From Butyrivibrio sp. INlla18 (GTDB taxonomy: Bacteria; Bacillota; Clostridia; Lachnospirales; Lachnospiraceae), in assembly GCF_900103635.1 (NCBI RefSeq), contig NZ_FMXK01000006.1, positions 124,001-188,000 on the forward strand: a stretch of DNA of 64,000 nucleotides. Direction: 5' to 3'. The notes under the pieces were generated by a model. It made no database searches. It had not been told where the DNA came from and saw nothing but the letters and a program-made list of their open reading frames with translations. A program made the position numbers and the translations under genes. Shown here one piece after another: positions 39,349 through 49,700 of the stretch (the first letter of the stretch is position 1; every line of letters begins with the position of its first letter).

Positions 39349-39741
39349 ATGGCAGAATCAAATTTTAGTGGTGTTGTTGAGTCCCTTTTAAAGGGCATGA
39401 ATTCTATACTTGCAACAAAGACAGTAGTTGGAGAGGCAACTCAGGTAGGAGATACTATCATCCTTCCTCTTGTAGATGTTTCTTTTGGTGTAGGAGCAGG
39501 TTCAACAAACGCAGATAAAAAGGATGGCGGAGCAGGCGGATTTGGCGCAAAGATGTCTCCTAGTGCAGTCCTTGTTATAAAGAACGGATCTACCAAGCTA
39601 GTTAATATCAAAAACCAGGATGCAGTAACAAAGGTTTTAGATCTCGTACCTGATATTGTGGATCGTTTTTCAAAAAAAGAAGAAATCATGGATGACAAAT
39701 CAGCAGTAGATATTGCTTTTCCGGAGGATGAGGAAAAGTAA
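39349..39741 (+). CDS. GerW/YtfJ family protein
   Basis: 130 residues. The conserved GerW pattern is clear: GEATQVGDTIILPLVDVSFGVGAG and GGFGAKMSPSAVLVI near the middle. In B. subtilis YtfJ/GerW is a sporulation protein needed for germination; the family also occurs in bacteria not known to sporulate. GGAGGG precedes the ATG. Confidence 0.9.
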   Translation: MAESNFSGVVESLLKGMNSILATKTVVGEATQVGDTIILPLVDVSFGVGAGSTNADKKDGGAGGFGAKMSPSAVLVIKNGSTKLVNIKNQDAVTKVLDLVPDIVDRFSKKEEIMDDKSAVDIAFPEDEEK

Positions 39742-39764
39742 TCCAGAAAGGCAGGGGTACCTTT

Positions 39765-40301
39765 ATGGACGAGAGAAGAAATCTTGAAGAAATTATCTTA
39801 AACGGTAGCAAAGATGAGCTCGCTGAGTTAAGAGTATGGCTTTTTAAGGAAAGTGTTCGTTTAGAAAATCACGAGAGTGCTCTTTCAGAGCGTTATGCCA
39901 AGTTAGAAGCAGATGAGATAGCTTTTAAAGAAAAGATGGATGCGGCTGAAAGAAAGCTTGAGAACGCGCAGAAAAAATTAAATAATGACAAAGCTTTGTT
40001 TGAGCAGAGACTCAAGATACTTAATAATGGCTTTGATGAGCTTAACAACGATAGAAGGAGACTTGAGTCAGAATATTGCAGACTTGAACGTGAAAAGGGC
40101 TATCAGAGAGAAAATGAGTATGACGCCCTTGATCTGCTCTTTAGAGGTGCCAATACACCACTTACGCTCAAGAAGAGATACAAGGATCTTATGAAGATGT
40201 TCCATCCTGATAACATAAGTGGCGATCATGATATGGTTCAGCTTATTAACCAGGAGTATAGCGCACTTTGCAGACAGTATGATATGAGTGCTACCAACTA
40301 A
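39765..40301 (+). CDS. Coiled-coil protein with C-terminal J-like domain
   Basis: 178 residues. About 5-110 is a continuous coiled coil rich in Glu, Lys and Arg. The last 60 residues look like a J domain: helix (KKRYKDLMKMF) followed by HPD in FHPDNISGDHD, then a helix with INQEYSALC. HPD is the motif by which J proteins stimulate Hsp70 ATPase. No zinc-finger or client-binding domain is present. It follows the GerW-like gene by 23 bases and precedes recA. Confidence 0.75.
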   Translation: MDERRNLEEIILNGSKDELAELRVWLFKESVRLENHESALSERYAKLEADEIAFKEKMDAAERKLENAQKKLNNDKALFEQRLKILNNGFDELNNDRRRLESEYCRLEREKGYQRENEYDALDLLFRGANTPLTLKKRYKDLMKMFHPDNISGDHDMVQLINQEYSALCRQYDMSATN

Positions 40302-40362
40302 TAGGGGGCTAGTCTAGGGGGAAGCTTATTTTTGACATAAAAAAATATTTATGATAAATTAA

Positions 40363-40395
40363 ACAAGTCATTGCTCTTTCTGAGTAATGACTTGT
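40363..40395 (+). terminator. Hairpin in the gap before recA, possible weak terminator
   Basis: Ten-base stem ACAAGTCATT/AATGACTTGT enclosing 13 bases. The tail is TGTGTGTTCT rather than a T run, so termination would be weak. The rest of the 245-base gap is AT-rich and carries the recA control region. Confidence 0.4.
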
Positions 40396-40473
40396 GTGTG
40401 TTCTACGGGGATTCTTTGATTCTTACAGCGATTCTGCTGAAGATTTCAAAAGTAAAAAAATAAAAAATATTTA

Positions 40474-40502
40474 TTGACATAATCGAACGTTTGTTTTACT
40501 AT
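40474..40502 (+). promoter_or_regulatory. recA promoter
   Basis: TTGACA (40474-40479) and TACTAT (40497-40502) with a 17-base spacer; the first LexA-like box fills the spacer. Confidence 0.8.
40484..40497. promoter_or_regulatory. LexA (SOS) box 1 in the recA promoter spacer
   Basis: CGAACGTTTGTTTT resembles the Gram-positive SOS box CGAACN4GTTYG/C with one weak half. Its position between -35 and -10 would block RNA polymerase. Confidence 0.75.
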
Positions 40503-40515
40503 AAATTCATGGATA

Positions 40516-40527
40516 GAACGAATGTTC
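40516..40527. promoter_or_regulatory. LexA (SOS) box 2 downstream of the recA -10
   Basis: GAACGAATGTTC has perfect GAAC/GTTC arms around four bases and lies just after the predicted transcription start. Confidence 0.8.
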
Positions 40528-40546
40528 TTTTGAGAAGGAGATTAGT

Positions 40547-41614
40547 ATGGAAAGAGAAGAAAAACAAAAAGCATTAGAGGCAGCTCTTGGACAGATTGAG
40601 AAGCAGTTCGGTAAGGGAGCTGTAATGAAGCTTGGTGATTCATCTGATACTATGAATATTGAGACTATCCCTACAGGATCATTGAGCCTTGATATCGCGC
40701 TTGGTCTTGGTGGTATTCCAAAGGGTAGAATTATAGAGATTTATGGACCTGAGTCCAGTGGTAAGACAACAGTAACTCTTCATATGATCGCAGAGGTTCA
40801 GAAGAGAGGCGGTATTGCAGGATTTATCGACGCAGAGCATGCTCTTGATCCTGTATATGCCAAGAATATTGGAGTAGATGTAGACAACCTCTATATTTCA
40901 CAGCCAGATAGTGGTGAGCAGGCTCTTGAGATCACAGAGACAATGGTACGTTCAGGTGCTATCGATATCGTAGTAGTTGACTCGGTTGCTGCTCTAGTAC
41001 CAAAGGCTGAGATTGATGGTGACATGGGAGATTCTCACGTAGGTCTTCAGGCAAGACTTATGTCACAGGCTCTTCGTAAGCTTACAGCTGTTATTAGCAA
41101 GTCAAACTGTACAGTAGTATTCATCAACCAGCTCAGAGAGAAGGTTGGTGTTATGTTTGGTAACCCAGAGACTACAACTGGTGGACGTGCCCTTAAGTTC
41201 TATTCTTCAGTTCGTATGGATGTTCGTCGTATTGAGGCTATCAAGCAGAATGGTGAGAACATCGGTAACAGAACAAGAGTTAAGGTAGTTAAGAACAAGA
41301 TTGCTCCTCCTTTCAAGGAAGCAGAGTTCGACATCATGTTTGGTAAGGGAATCTCAGCTACAGGAGACATCCTTGATCTTGCAGCTGGTGTTGATATTGT
41401 TAATAAGAGTGGTGCTTGGTATCAGTACGAAGGTGAGAAGATTGGTCAGGGCCGTGAGAATGCTAAGCTCTATCTTGAGAATAACCCAGAGATTCGCGCT
41501 GAGATTGATGCTAAGGTAAGAGCTCACTACGGACTTCCAGTAAATGGCGTTGCAGTAGCTCCTAAGGCAGAAGAGGAAGCTCCAGCACCTAAGAAAACAA
41601 AATCATCAAAGTAA
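40547..41614 (+). CDS. recA: Recombinase RecA
   Basis: 355 residues, normal length. Walker [10 protein letters not shown], the catalytic DAEHALDP glutamate, [19 protein letters not shown] (Walker B and loop L1) and [16 protein letters not shown] with loop L2 are all present. The C-terminal tail is Ala/Pro/Lys-rich. RecA promotes strand exchange and LexA self-cleavage. AAGGAG lies just before the ATG; two LexA boxes upstream indicate SOS control. Confidence 0.98.
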   Translation: MEREEKQKALEAALGQIEKQFGKGAVMKLGDSSDTMNIETIPTGSLSLDIALGLGGIPKGRIIEIYGPESSGKTTVTLHMIAEVQKRGGIAGFIDAEHALDPVYAKNIGVDVDNLYISQPDSGEQALEITETMVRSGAIDIVVVDSVAALVPKAEIDGDMGDSHVGLQARLMSQALRKLTAVISKSNCTVVFINQLREKVGVMFGNPETTTGGRALKFYSSVRMDVRRIEAIKQNGENIGNRTRVKVVKNKIAPPFKEAEFDIMFGKGISATGDILDLAAGVDIVNKSGAWYQYEGEKIGQGRENAKLYLENNPEIRAEIDAKVRAHYGLPVNGVAVAPKAEEEAPAPKKTKSSK

Positions 41615-41622
41615 TGACCTAT

Positions 41623-41649
41623 ATCGGTGACCTTCGGGTCACCGATTTT
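41623..41649 (+). terminator. Terminator between recA and recX
   Basis: Ten-base perfect stem ATCGGTGACC/GGTCACCGAT closed by a TTCG tetraloop, then TTTC. The short T run may let some transcription reach recX, which starts 19 bases later. Confidence 0.8.
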
Positions 41650-41667
41650 CATAAGAGGAGCAAATAG

Positions 41668-42282
41668 ATGATCGTTAGCGATATCGTTGAGCTTGATAAA
41701 AAGAGAAGTAAGGTTTATATAGATGGGGAGTTTGCCTTTGTGATGTATAAGGGCGAATTTCGTGAATATGGCATCAAATTAGAGGCTGAAATATCAGAAG
41801 AAACATATGATTCGATCATTACAGTTCTTCTTCCTAAAAGGGCTACAAAGCGTGCTATGAACCTTCTTCAAAAAAGGGACTATACTGAGGCTAAATTAAG
41901 AGAAAAGCTATCAGAAGGCTTGTATCCATCAGATGCTATAGATGCGGCAATTGATTACGTTAAATCTTATCATTACCTTGACGATGAGAGATATGCCAGA
42001 GACTATATCACCTATCATATGCCTACTAAGAGCAAAAATAGAATAGTACAGGATTTAACTAATAAAGGTATCAAGAAAGACTTACTTATTCCGATTTTAG
42101 AGGAAATATATGAGGAAGAGGATGATGACCCTGAATCTTCTCAGATAGAAGCACTTCTTCAAAAAAAGCATTACTCCAAGGAACTTGACTATAAGGAACA
42201 GCAGAAAATAATCGCTTTTCTTCTTAGAAGAGGCTTTTCTCTAGACAAAGTAAAACGTGTTATTAACTCAGTTTCTGAATAA
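41668..42282 (+). CDS. recX: Regulatory protein RecX
   Basis: 204 residues with the three-helix repeats of RecX: RAMNLLQKRDYTEAKLREKL, YLDDERYARDYI (the signature) and HYSKELDYKEQQKIIAFLLRRGFS. RecX binds RecA filaments and limits recombination. The AGAGGAG site precedes the ATG. Being immediately after recA with a leaky-looking terminator is the common arrangement. Confidence 0.93.
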   Translation: MIVSDIVELDKKRSKVYIDGEFAFVMYKGEFREYGIKLEAEISEETYDSIITVLLPKRATKRAMNLLQKRDYTEAKLREKLSEGLYPSDAIDAAIDYVKSYHYLDDERYARDYITYHMPTKSKNRIVQDLTNKGIKKDLLIPILEEIYEEEDDDPESSQIEALLQKKHYSKELDYKEQQKIIAFLLRRGFSLDKVKRVINSVSE

Positions 42283-42298
42283 TAACTTGGCAATAAGT

Positions 42299-42342
42299 AT
42301 CCCCCGTCCAAACTGTATGAAGATACATTTGGGACGGGGGAT
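42299..42342 (+). terminator. Terminator between convergent recX and the chemoreceptor gene
   Basis: Eleven-base stem ATCCCCCGTCC/GGACGGGGGAT with a long loop that can itself pair partly. The T run on either side is poor, but its site between two convergent genes supports a terminator. Confidence 0.6.
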
Positions 42343-42362
42343 TATTAAGAAGGGTGAATGTA

Positions 42363-44171
42363 TTACATGTTGATAAACTGTTTAGTGCTTTCACTAAGCT
42401 TATCAGTTACGCTGTTATTTGTATCCATTGCAGAACTGATACCTGTGATCTCATCAACAATATCCTGTGAGCTTGATGCAGATTGACTGATAGCATTAGA
42501 AGCCTGGTCTACAGACTCAGTTATGGATGTTACGTTACTTGCCATATCACCCATAATTTCTGTAAGGGTCTGAGACTGCTCTGAAATACCATCAAGCATT
42601 TCATTTATGATCTTAGCGGTTTCTTCGTATTTTTCACCGGTATCAACAAATGCATCATAATCTGCAAGAACTGTTGTGTTGATGAATTCAAGAACCTGAA
42701 GAGCATTGTCAGCAAGAGATTTAACTGCAGCAGTTACTTCATTGCTTATATTCTGAATATTGCCAGCTGTCTGACGTGAATTCTCAGCAAGAGAGCTGAT
42801 TTCTTCTGCAACTACGGCAAATCCCTTGCCGGCTTCACCAGCTCTTGCTGCCTCAATTGATGCGTTTAGAGCAAGGAGATTGGTCTGTGATGCAATATCC
42901 AGGATTACATTTGTAAGTTCGCTGATCTGTGAAACTTTTTCACTATCTTTAACGGACTGTTCAAGAACAGAAGAGAGAACTTCCATCTTAGAACCAGTGT
43001 TATCTTTCTTGTTCTGGGCATCATTTTTAATTTCTATAGCCTCAGCTCTGATCTCTTCAGCTTTTGCAGTACCATCTTCAACGCCATTGTTGATATTTTT
43101 AGTAGCTGTATTAACATCCTCAAGTTTATTGTTCATTATATCTGCAGTTTCAGCAACATTCTGCATGCTTGCTGATAATTCTTCCAAGGCTGCAGAGGTG
43201 TTTGTGATGTTATCGCTTGCAAGCTTGATCTGACTTGTCATATTTTCTGAAGATTCTGTAAGGGATACAGTGCCATCTTTTACTTCCTTAAGGATTATCT
43301 GTAAGGTTTCAATAAAGTGATTGAAGCCATCCTTAATATGTACAAGTTCTGATGAAGTTTGGGTGGTTACACGTACTGTAAGATCACCTTGATGATTTTT
43401 GATGTTACTAATGATATCGTTGATCTCACTGGCAATTTGATTAACCTTACGTCCAACCAATCTATAGTTAACAAATACGAATATGATAATAGCAATAATA
43501 TAAACTACTACCAGAATATTAATGACTGTTACTGCAGCACTGGCTCTGGCTTGAACTGTTTGCTGAACAGACATTTCTACAGATGCAAGTTCTGTATTGA
43601 TTATTTCAAGCTGCTCCTTCATGTTTGCAAGCTGAGTAGAAGCATCGCCATATACAACTCCTACAATTGTGTCTACATCAGATTTCTTAGCAGCTTCTAT
43701 AATGCTAGAATATCCAACTCTGTAGCTTTCATAATTTTCCTTAAGAACCTTTATTGCTGAATTGATCTTGGCATTATCTCCAGCAATGGACGGAAGCGTA
43801 TTGCTTATTCCTTCAATAGCCGAATCCATTTCAGAAACACAGTTTTCCATTTCTGGTATCTTGGTATCGAGCTGTCCGATCTGAACAATAGTATCGAACA
43901 TGGAAGCAAGAGCAAAACCGTCATTATCAAGAATACGCATATCTACTTCAAAGACACGTATATCTTCCATAACACCTTCAACTGTCTGAGTTGTAGAAAT
44001 AGATGTATTAGTGATATTCATCATCTCAGAAGTTACTATAGCAATAGAAATGAAAAAGAGTACAAGCAGTGCGGCGTAAGACATGGCACTCATACCAGCT
44101 ACTGTCTTGAAAAAAGGAATTTTTCTGATTGCTGAGGAATCAGTTAAACTATTTTTTTCTTTGTTTGACAT
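42363..44171 (-). CDS. Methyl-accepting chemotaxis protein
   Basis: 602 residues from the ATG at 44171, six bases after AAAAGGAG; a longer frame starting seven codons upstream lacks a ribosome site. A cytoplasmic lead is followed by a first membrane helix (about 23-45), an extracytoplasmic helical sensor of the four-helix-bundle kind (about 46-205), a second helix ([16 protein letters not shown]), HAMP and the long signalling coiled coil. The kinase-contact tip reads [20 protein letters not shown]. No other chemotaxis or flagellar genes are in the window, so it is an orphan receptor gene. The ligand is not predictable. Confidence 0.93.
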   Translation of the reverse strand: MSNKEKNSLTDSSAIRKIPFFKTVAGMSAMSYAALLVLFFISIAIVTSEMMNITNTSISTTQTVEGVMEDIRVFEVDMRILDNDGFALASMFDTIVQIGQLDTKIPEMENCVSEMDSAIEGISNTLPSIAGDNAKINSAIKVLKENYESYRVGYSSIIEAAKKSDVDTIVGVVYGDASTQLANMKEQLEIINTELASVEMSVQQTVQARASAAVTVINILVVVYIIAIIIFVFVNYRLVGRKVNQIASEINDIISNIKNHQGDLTVRVTTQTSSELVHIKDGFNHFIETLQIILKEVKDGTVSLTESSENMTSQIKLASDNITNTSAALEELSASMQNVAETADIMNNKLEDVNTATKNINNGVEDGTAKAEEIRAEAIEIKNDAQNKKDNTGSKMEVLSSVLEQSVKDSEKVSQISELTNVILDIASQTNLLALNASIEAARAGEAGKGFAVVAEEISSLAENSRQTAGNIQNISNEVTAAVKSLADNALQVLEFINTTVLADYDAFVDTGEKYEETAKIINEMLDGISEQSQTLTEIMGDMASNVTSITESVDQASNAISQSASSSQDIVDEITGISSAMDTNNSVTDKLSESTKQFINM

Positions 44172-44205
44172 ATGAATCTCCTTTTTGAACAAATAAAGAT
44201 TAATA

Positions 44206-44233
44206 AATATACATTATTTTTTTGTGAATGCAA
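44206..44233 (-). promoter_or_regulatory. Possible promoter of the chemoreceptor gene
   Basis: On the - strand TTGCAT (44233-44228) and TATATT (44211-44206) are spaced by 16 bases, about 35 bases ahead of the start. No sigma-28-type element is obvious. Confidence 0.4.
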
Positions 44234-44367
44234 CTATATTTTACAAAATTTAAATTTGTTTTTGTTAGTGTTTATCATAATTTGATATAAAATTTCCGTT
44301 TGATTAATAATTATTCATTCTGGAGACTAGAATTTGACTTTTTTAAACCCGTTTATATGTACATATC

Positions 44368-44396
44368 TTGACACTATACCTTATAAAAGGTAAAAT
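44368..44396 (+). promoter_or_regulatory. Promoter of rny
   Basis: Perfect TTGACA (44368-44373), 17-base spacer, TAAAAT (44391-44396). The leader to the gene is about 90 bases. Confidence 0.75.
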
Positions 44397-44490
44397 TTAA
44401 GTGTTGTAAAATTGTATAAAAGTGGGCTCTGAGGGGACCTGCTATACAAAATATTGTACAATGAAAATTGAATAAGGAGGTGCTCCTGTA

Positions 44491-46035
44491 ATGAACTATG
44501 TCATTATTGCAGTAGTAGCAGCTCTTGTCGCTTTTATTGCAGCGTGGATGCTTTCTACGTTACATCACAAGAAGGTATCTGATAGTAAGATTGGAAGTGC
44601 TGAAGAAAGGGCAAGAAAAATTATTGACGAAGCACTCAAAAATGCCGAAGAAACAAAGCGTGAGAAACTTCTAGAAGCCAAAGAAGAGGCACTTAAGACA
44701 CGTAATGAGCTTGAGAAGGAAGTTAAGGATCGTAGAAACGAGGTTCAGCGTAGCGAACGTCGAGTTCAGCAGAAAGAGGAAAACGTCGAAAAGAGATCCG
44801 AAGCGATCGAGAGAAAAGAGCAGAGTTTAAATGCCCGTGAAGAGGCACTCAGCAAAAAGAGCGAAGAGGTTGCTAAGCTTAATGAACAGAGAATACAGGA
44901 ACTAGAAAAAATCTCTGGCTTAACCTCCGAGCAGGCAAAAGAGTATCTTTTAAAGATAGTCGAAGATGATGTAAAGCATGAATCAGCTGTCATGATCAAG
45001 AACATGGAAGCTGAGGCTAAAGAAGAAGCTGATAAGAGAGCAAAGGAGATCGTTGTTAATGCGATCCAGCGTTGTTCTGCTGACCACGTATCAGAAACTA
45101 CAATTTCTGTAGTACAGCTTCCTAATGATGAAATGAAAGGTCGTATCATTGGTAGAGAGGGTAGAAATATCAGAACTCTTGAGACAATGACTGGTGTAGA
45201 TCTTATTATTGACGATACACCAGAGGCAGTAGTTATTTCTGGCTTTGATCCTATACGTAGAGAAGTTGCTCGTATAGCACTTGAGAAGCTTATCGTAGAC
45301 GGTCGTATCCATCCAGCTAGAATTGAAGAGATGGTTGAAAAAGCGCAGAAAGAAGTTGCTGCTAAGATCAAAGAAGAAGGTGAAAATGCTGCGATAGAGG
45401 CAGGCGTTCACGGACTTCATCCTGAAGTTATCAAGATTTTAGGACGTATGAAGTTCAGAACAAGTTATGGACAGAATTGTCTTAAGCATTCTGTAGAGGT
45501 AGCTCAGCTTTGTGGACTTCTTGCATCAGAGCTTGGTCTCGATGTTAGAGTAGCAAAGAGAGCCGGACTTTTACATGATATCGGTAAAGCTGTTGACCAT
45601 GAACTTGAAGGTTCACATATTCAGCTCGGTGTTGATATCTGTAAGAAGTACAAGGAATCTCAGATTGTAATCAATGCGGTTGAGGCACATCACGGAGATG
45701 TTGAACCTCAGTCACTTATAGCAGTTCTTGTTCAGGCTGCAGACACTATTTCTTCTGCAAGACCTGGAGCTCGTAGAGAGACACTTGAAACTTACACATC
45801 TAGATTAAAAGAACTCGAGGATATTACTAATAGCTTTAAGGGTGTTGATCACTCATTTGCTATTCAGGCTGGCCGTGAAGTCAGAGTAATGGTAGTTCCT
45901 GAGCAGGTTTCAGATGCAGACATGGTGCTTATGGCTCGTGATATTGCCAAGAAGATCGAGGATGAAATGGAATATCCTGGTCAGATCAAGGTAAACATTA
46001 TTAGAGAGAGCAGAGCAACTGAATATGCTAAGTAA
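44491..46035 (+). CDS. rny: Ribonuclease Y
   Basis: 514 residues with the standard order: N-terminal membrane anchor (about 2-22), a long charged coiled coil (30-200), a KH domain ([17 protein letters not shown]) and an HD domain whose HD motif is [12 protein letters not shown]. RNase Y is the endonuclease that starts mRNA turnover at the membrane in many Firmicutes. A GGAGG site precedes the ATG and a terminator follows directly. Confidence 0.97.
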   Translation: MNYVIIAVVAALVAFIAAWMLSTLHHKKVSDSKIGSAEERARKIIDEALKNAEETKREKLLEAKEEALKTRNELEKEVKDRRNEVQRSERRVQQKEENVEKRSEAIERKEQSLNAREEALSKKSEEVAKLNEQRIQELEKISGLTSEQAKEYLLKIVEDDVKHESAVMIKNMEAEAKEEADKRAKEIVVNAIQRCSADHVSETTISVVQLPNDEMKGRIIGREGRNIRTLETMTGVDLIIDDTPEAVVISGFDPIRREVARIALEKLIVDGRIHPARIEEMVEKAQKEVAAKIKEEGENAAIEAGVHGLHPEVIKILGRMKFRTSYGQNCLKHSVEVAQLCGLLASELGLDVRVAKRAGLLHDIGKAVDHELEGSHIQLGVDICKKYKESQIVINAVEAHHGDVEPQSLIAVLVQAADTISSARPGARRETLETYTSRLKELEDITNSFKGVDHSFAIQAGREVRVMVVPEQVSDADMVLMARDIAKKIEDEMEYPGQIKVNIIRESRATEYAK

Positions 46036-46040
46036 TTAAA

Positions 46041-46066
46041 AAGCTGTCCTTATGGGCAGCTTTTTT
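46041..46066 (+). terminator. Terminator after rny
   Basis: Stem AAGCTGTCC/GGGCAGCTT (one G-U pair), four-base loop, then six T. Confidence 0.85.
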
Positions 46067-46103
46067 CTTTTTTTAAATATTTTTCTCAATTAGATAGAAT
46101 TAC

Positions 46104-46132
46104 TTGTAAAAAACGATTGCGTGCAATATAAT
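46104..46132 (+). promoter_or_regulatory. Promoter of the DtxR-type gene
   Basis: TTGTAA (46104-46109), 17-base spacer, TATAAT (46127-46132). A second TATAAT lies at 46139-46144. TTGCGTGCAA (46118-46127) in the spacer could be part of an operator but is too short to call. Confidence 0.7.
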
Positions 46133-46164
46133 AAAAAGTATAATGATGAAAAGGGGTTAGTACT

Positions 46165-46536
46165 ATGCACGAATCTGGTGAAGATTATATCGAAACTATA
46201 TATCTGTTAAAGAAGCGCAACGGTTCAGTACGCTCTATAGATGTAGCTAATGAGCTTAATTTTTCACGCCCTTCAGTATCAAGAGCTGTAGGAATACTTA
46301 AAGATAATGGCCTTATCACTGTAGCAGATGATGGTGAGCTTGTTCTTACCGAAGAAGGCCTTAAGACTGCTAAGCATGTATATGAGAAGCATACTAATCT
46401 TACTAAGTTCCTTATGATGACTGCCGGAGTAAATGAGACTATCGCAGAAACTGATGCCTGCAGAATAGAGCACATCATAAGTCCTGAGACCTTTAAGGGT
46501 ATCAAGAAGTATGTAAAAGAGCACAAGGAAGATTGA
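46165..46536 (+). CDS. DtxR/MntR-family metal-dependent repressor
   Basis: 123 residues: a winged helix (EDYIETIYLLKKRNGSVRSIDVA, recognition helix SRPSVSRAVGIL) and the metal-binding dimerisation domain (EKHTNLTKFLM, ACRIEHIISPETF). Likely metal ligands, by analogy with MntR, are the Asp and Glu of EDYIE, the His of EKHTN and the Glu-His of RIEH. It lacks a C-terminal SH3-like domain, so it is the short MntR-like type. Iron or manganese as effector is not settled. No metal transporter is adjacent. Confidence 0.88.
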   Translation: MHESGEDYIETIYLLKKRNGSVRSIDVANELNFSRPSVSRAVGILKDNGLITVADDGELVLTEEGLKTAKHVYEKHTNLTKFLMMTAGVNETIAETDACRIEHIISPETFKGIKKYVKEHKED

Positions 46537-46564
46537 ACATAATTTAATAATGAAAGAATATTTA

Positions 46565-46593
46565 GCCACTTAGCTTTGCTAAGTGGCTTTTTT
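46565..46593 (+). terminator. Terminator after the DtxR-type gene
   Basis: Ten-base perfect stem GCCACTTAGC/GCTAAGTGGC with a three-base loop and six T. Confidence 0.92.
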
Positions 46594-46715
46594 CATTAAT
46601 TTCAAGAAAAAAATCACAATTTTACAAAAATAGTTTCAAATATGATGATTTGTATGATTGCCTTCTTAGTACAATTTAAAAGGATTTTTTATGAGATTAA
46701 AGGGAGGCATAGGGA

Positions 46716-49700
46716 ATGTGCAAAGAAATTAAAAGGTTTTTATCATTCGTACTTGCTTTAGCGCTTATATTTACTACTTTTAGTAGTGATCTTGCAAGCA
46801 CTAAGGTATATGCGGTTGGATCAGTAGAGGAAATGAATGAGTCTGCTGGTGAAAATGAAGATGGAGATATATTTGAAAGCTTTTCTGAAATAGATGAGAA
46901 AAGCGATGCTGTAGACAATGCAAATGAGGGCGTTGTTACAGGACCTTCTGATGAAAGTAGCGTGGAAGCTACTAATATAATCGCATCAGAAGAGAATACT
47001 TCTAATGAAGAAAGCACTGAGGTATCCACAGAAGAAACTTCAGTAGATGCTTCAGTAGATGCAAGTTCAGAGGCTTCTAGTGAGGATGCTAGTGCAGTAG
47101 CAAGTACTGGAGCTTCAGAAGATGCTGCTACACTTGCAAGTAGCGTAGAAGAGCTTGAGTTTGATCAGGATAAAGTGATCGACGGAATCAAGATATCTCT
47201 TTATGCAAAGAAGGGTGTTCTTCCTGCAGATGCTGAGCTTCGTGTAGAGAAGGTTGAGACTTCTTTGGAAGAAAAGATCGAAGAAGCAATTGATGCTGAG
47301 ACAGGTTCTAATGTAAATGTTGAAAAGACATATTCATATGATATCAACATTTATTCTGAGAGCGAGGGCAAAAATGTACAGCCAGAAGAAGGAACTGTAA
47401 GAGTCACATTCGAACAGGTTCATGAGGCTAGTGACAAGAATCTTTCCCTTGAGGTTTACCATGTAAAAGAAAATGATGGAGAAGTTCAGAATGTAGAAAA
47501 GGTTGCTGAAGGAAACAAAAATTCTACAGAGACTGAGATCAGTTTTGATGCTGAGCACTTCTCAATCTATACACTTACACTTATTGAATCTTATCTGATC
47601 TTCGAGGACAAGGAAAATACAATTACTATTTCAATGGTAAATGAAAAGGGAGAGAGCATTGGTGAAGATTTACCTCATACAGTTTCACTTGGTCTGCTTG
47701 ATCTGTATGAAACATCTGTTAGCGCTGTTGCACCTTCAATTCCTTGTTACACATTTTCTAAGGCAAAACTTGGTGATAAAGAATTTGATCTTATCAAATT
47801 AAAAGATGGTAAAGTACTTGCTCGTATTGATGGATTTTGGTCAGATGAAGAAGTTGGTGAAATAAAGGCTGATAGTAAAGTTACTTTTATCTATAAAGAA
47901 TCAGTTTATACAACATATGACCATCTTGATCTTGGCTTTACAGATGAGGAGTTCAAACTTTATAAGAATGATCCATCTACTAAGATCTATGCCATTGTTA
48001 ATGGTAAAAAGCTCAGTATGGGCATAACTGGTCCTGACGGCGGTTATGATGCAGAACTTGGAACATACGAATATAGACTTGATCTTGGAGAAAATGGCGC
48101 TCCAAAATCAGTTAAATCAACAGATACAATCGTATTTGAAGTTGAGTATAAGGGACAGACATATCGTTATAGCCCTACATCTCTTGAAAATGCTAAGGCT
48201 TATGAGAGCTGCTACTATGCCCACAGATATATCCAGTACGTTTTTGGATTTGACTATTACTATAACTTTACAGATCAGTTTGTAGTAGTTGGAAATCTTA
48301 TCTACAACAAGAATGATGGTTCAACTACAAAGCCTGTTGCTGATAAGAAGTCAGAAGCACATGCTACATCATTTACATTTACAGTAAAAGATATTGCTGA
48401 GACAGGTCTTGGTACATATGAAGGACACGAATTCCTTGGCTGGGCTGAGAGTGCTGATGCTAAGGTTCCTCAGTTCAAGGCTGGAGATTCAATTGTAGTT
48501 GAAAAGAATGGAAGAAAAGAACTCTACGCAGTTTGGGACGATGAGTATATTTATGTTCCGGTATATGCTACAGATGGAACTACAAGTACAGTAGCTACTT
48601 CACAGTTTAAGACAATCCTTGGTCTTGAATATAGACAGAGTGATTCATATTACCCTGTAGGTGTTATCAAGTTTCCAGCTTCATTCTTTGCTGGCAAGAC
48701 ATCTCCATACATCAAGACTGAAGAGGATCTTAATGCTGTATTAGATGCTGTTAAGGTTATTGATAAGAGCTGTCTTATAGATGACGGCGTTAAGAATGCA
48801 AATAACACAGTTGCTGATAATCTTCAGTATGTACAAAGAGACATAGGAAAGGATTCTAACTCAAAGTACACAGCACTTTTTGATTATACATTTAGCCGCT
48901 CTATAAAGAATCCAGATGGCGGAAACTTCAAGTATCATCTTGATCTTAGATTTGCAACAAATGATGTTACATATAAGGGACTTTATTTTACAGGTGATAA
49001 GAAGACAGAAACAAAGGATCTTGGAGAGGGTTCTACATACCTTTCAGGAACTGCTGTAACATATAAGGACGCATCTGATTATGTATCAGCTTATGCTAAT
49101 GGATATAAGCTTGCTGATATTTACACAGATGAAGCTTGCACTCAGAAGTTTAATGGACTTACAAGCATTAGTGAGAACACAACTCTTTATGCTAAGTTCA
49201 CTAAGCCAGATAGAGAAAGCCTTGCCTTCTTTATCATCAAAGATACATATACAGCTACACCAAATGCTGGACCACAGGATTCAAAGTACTATTATCCAGA
49301 AAGTGGTAAATATGATTGGACAGGTTCAGCCAAGAACTTTGATCTTTTGACACCTACATATACAGGTTCAAATGGTTATGTTTCTATCTATAATTGGGAA
49401 AATGGTATCAACCAGGAGTACACTGGTTGGGCATATGATGCTGGTGTTAAGGACAAGATCAACACTTATGTAAGCAGCACATTTGGTTCTAACTTCTCAG
49501 AAAGCGATGTAGTTTGGTACGTATATAAGAGACAGTCAGGTGGTTCTAGACATATTGATGGATATGTAGCAACAAATGTTACATACAATGCTAACCAGGG
49601 CGGAACAACTGCTGATGGTAAGACAGAAGTAGCTGATAGCAAGGTTAGATTTGGCAATACAGTAAGTGTTAAGCCTAACATGTTCACAAATTCAGATTCT

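Larger units (their letters stand above)
44172..44490. other. Divergent intergenic region between chemoreceptor and rny
   Basis: This AT-rich 319-base gap holds the leftward ribosome site and likely promoter of the chemoreceptor gene and the rightward rny promoter. Between rny's promoter and gene is a small inverted repeat TACAA-N4-TTGTA at 44445-44458. No coding frame or RNA gene is seen. Confidence 0.6.

Noticed and set aside
40332-40358. Second TTGACA promoter upstream in the recA gap, perhaps for a small RNA
   Set aside because: No -10 at a correct distance and the hairpin beyond lacks a T run.
42826-43233. 135-residue + strand frame inside the chemoreceptor gene
   Set aside because: Antisense to the conserved signalling coiled coil; no ribosome site or promoter.
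44766-45371. 201-residue open frame on the - strand inside rny
   Set aside because: It mirrors the coiled-coil and KH codons of rny, is rich in Ser and Leu as antisense frames are here, and has no ribosome site.
46650-46675. Promoter TTGTAT/TACAAT before the large surface protein
   Set aside because: The spacer is only 14 bases; not supported as a standard promoter.
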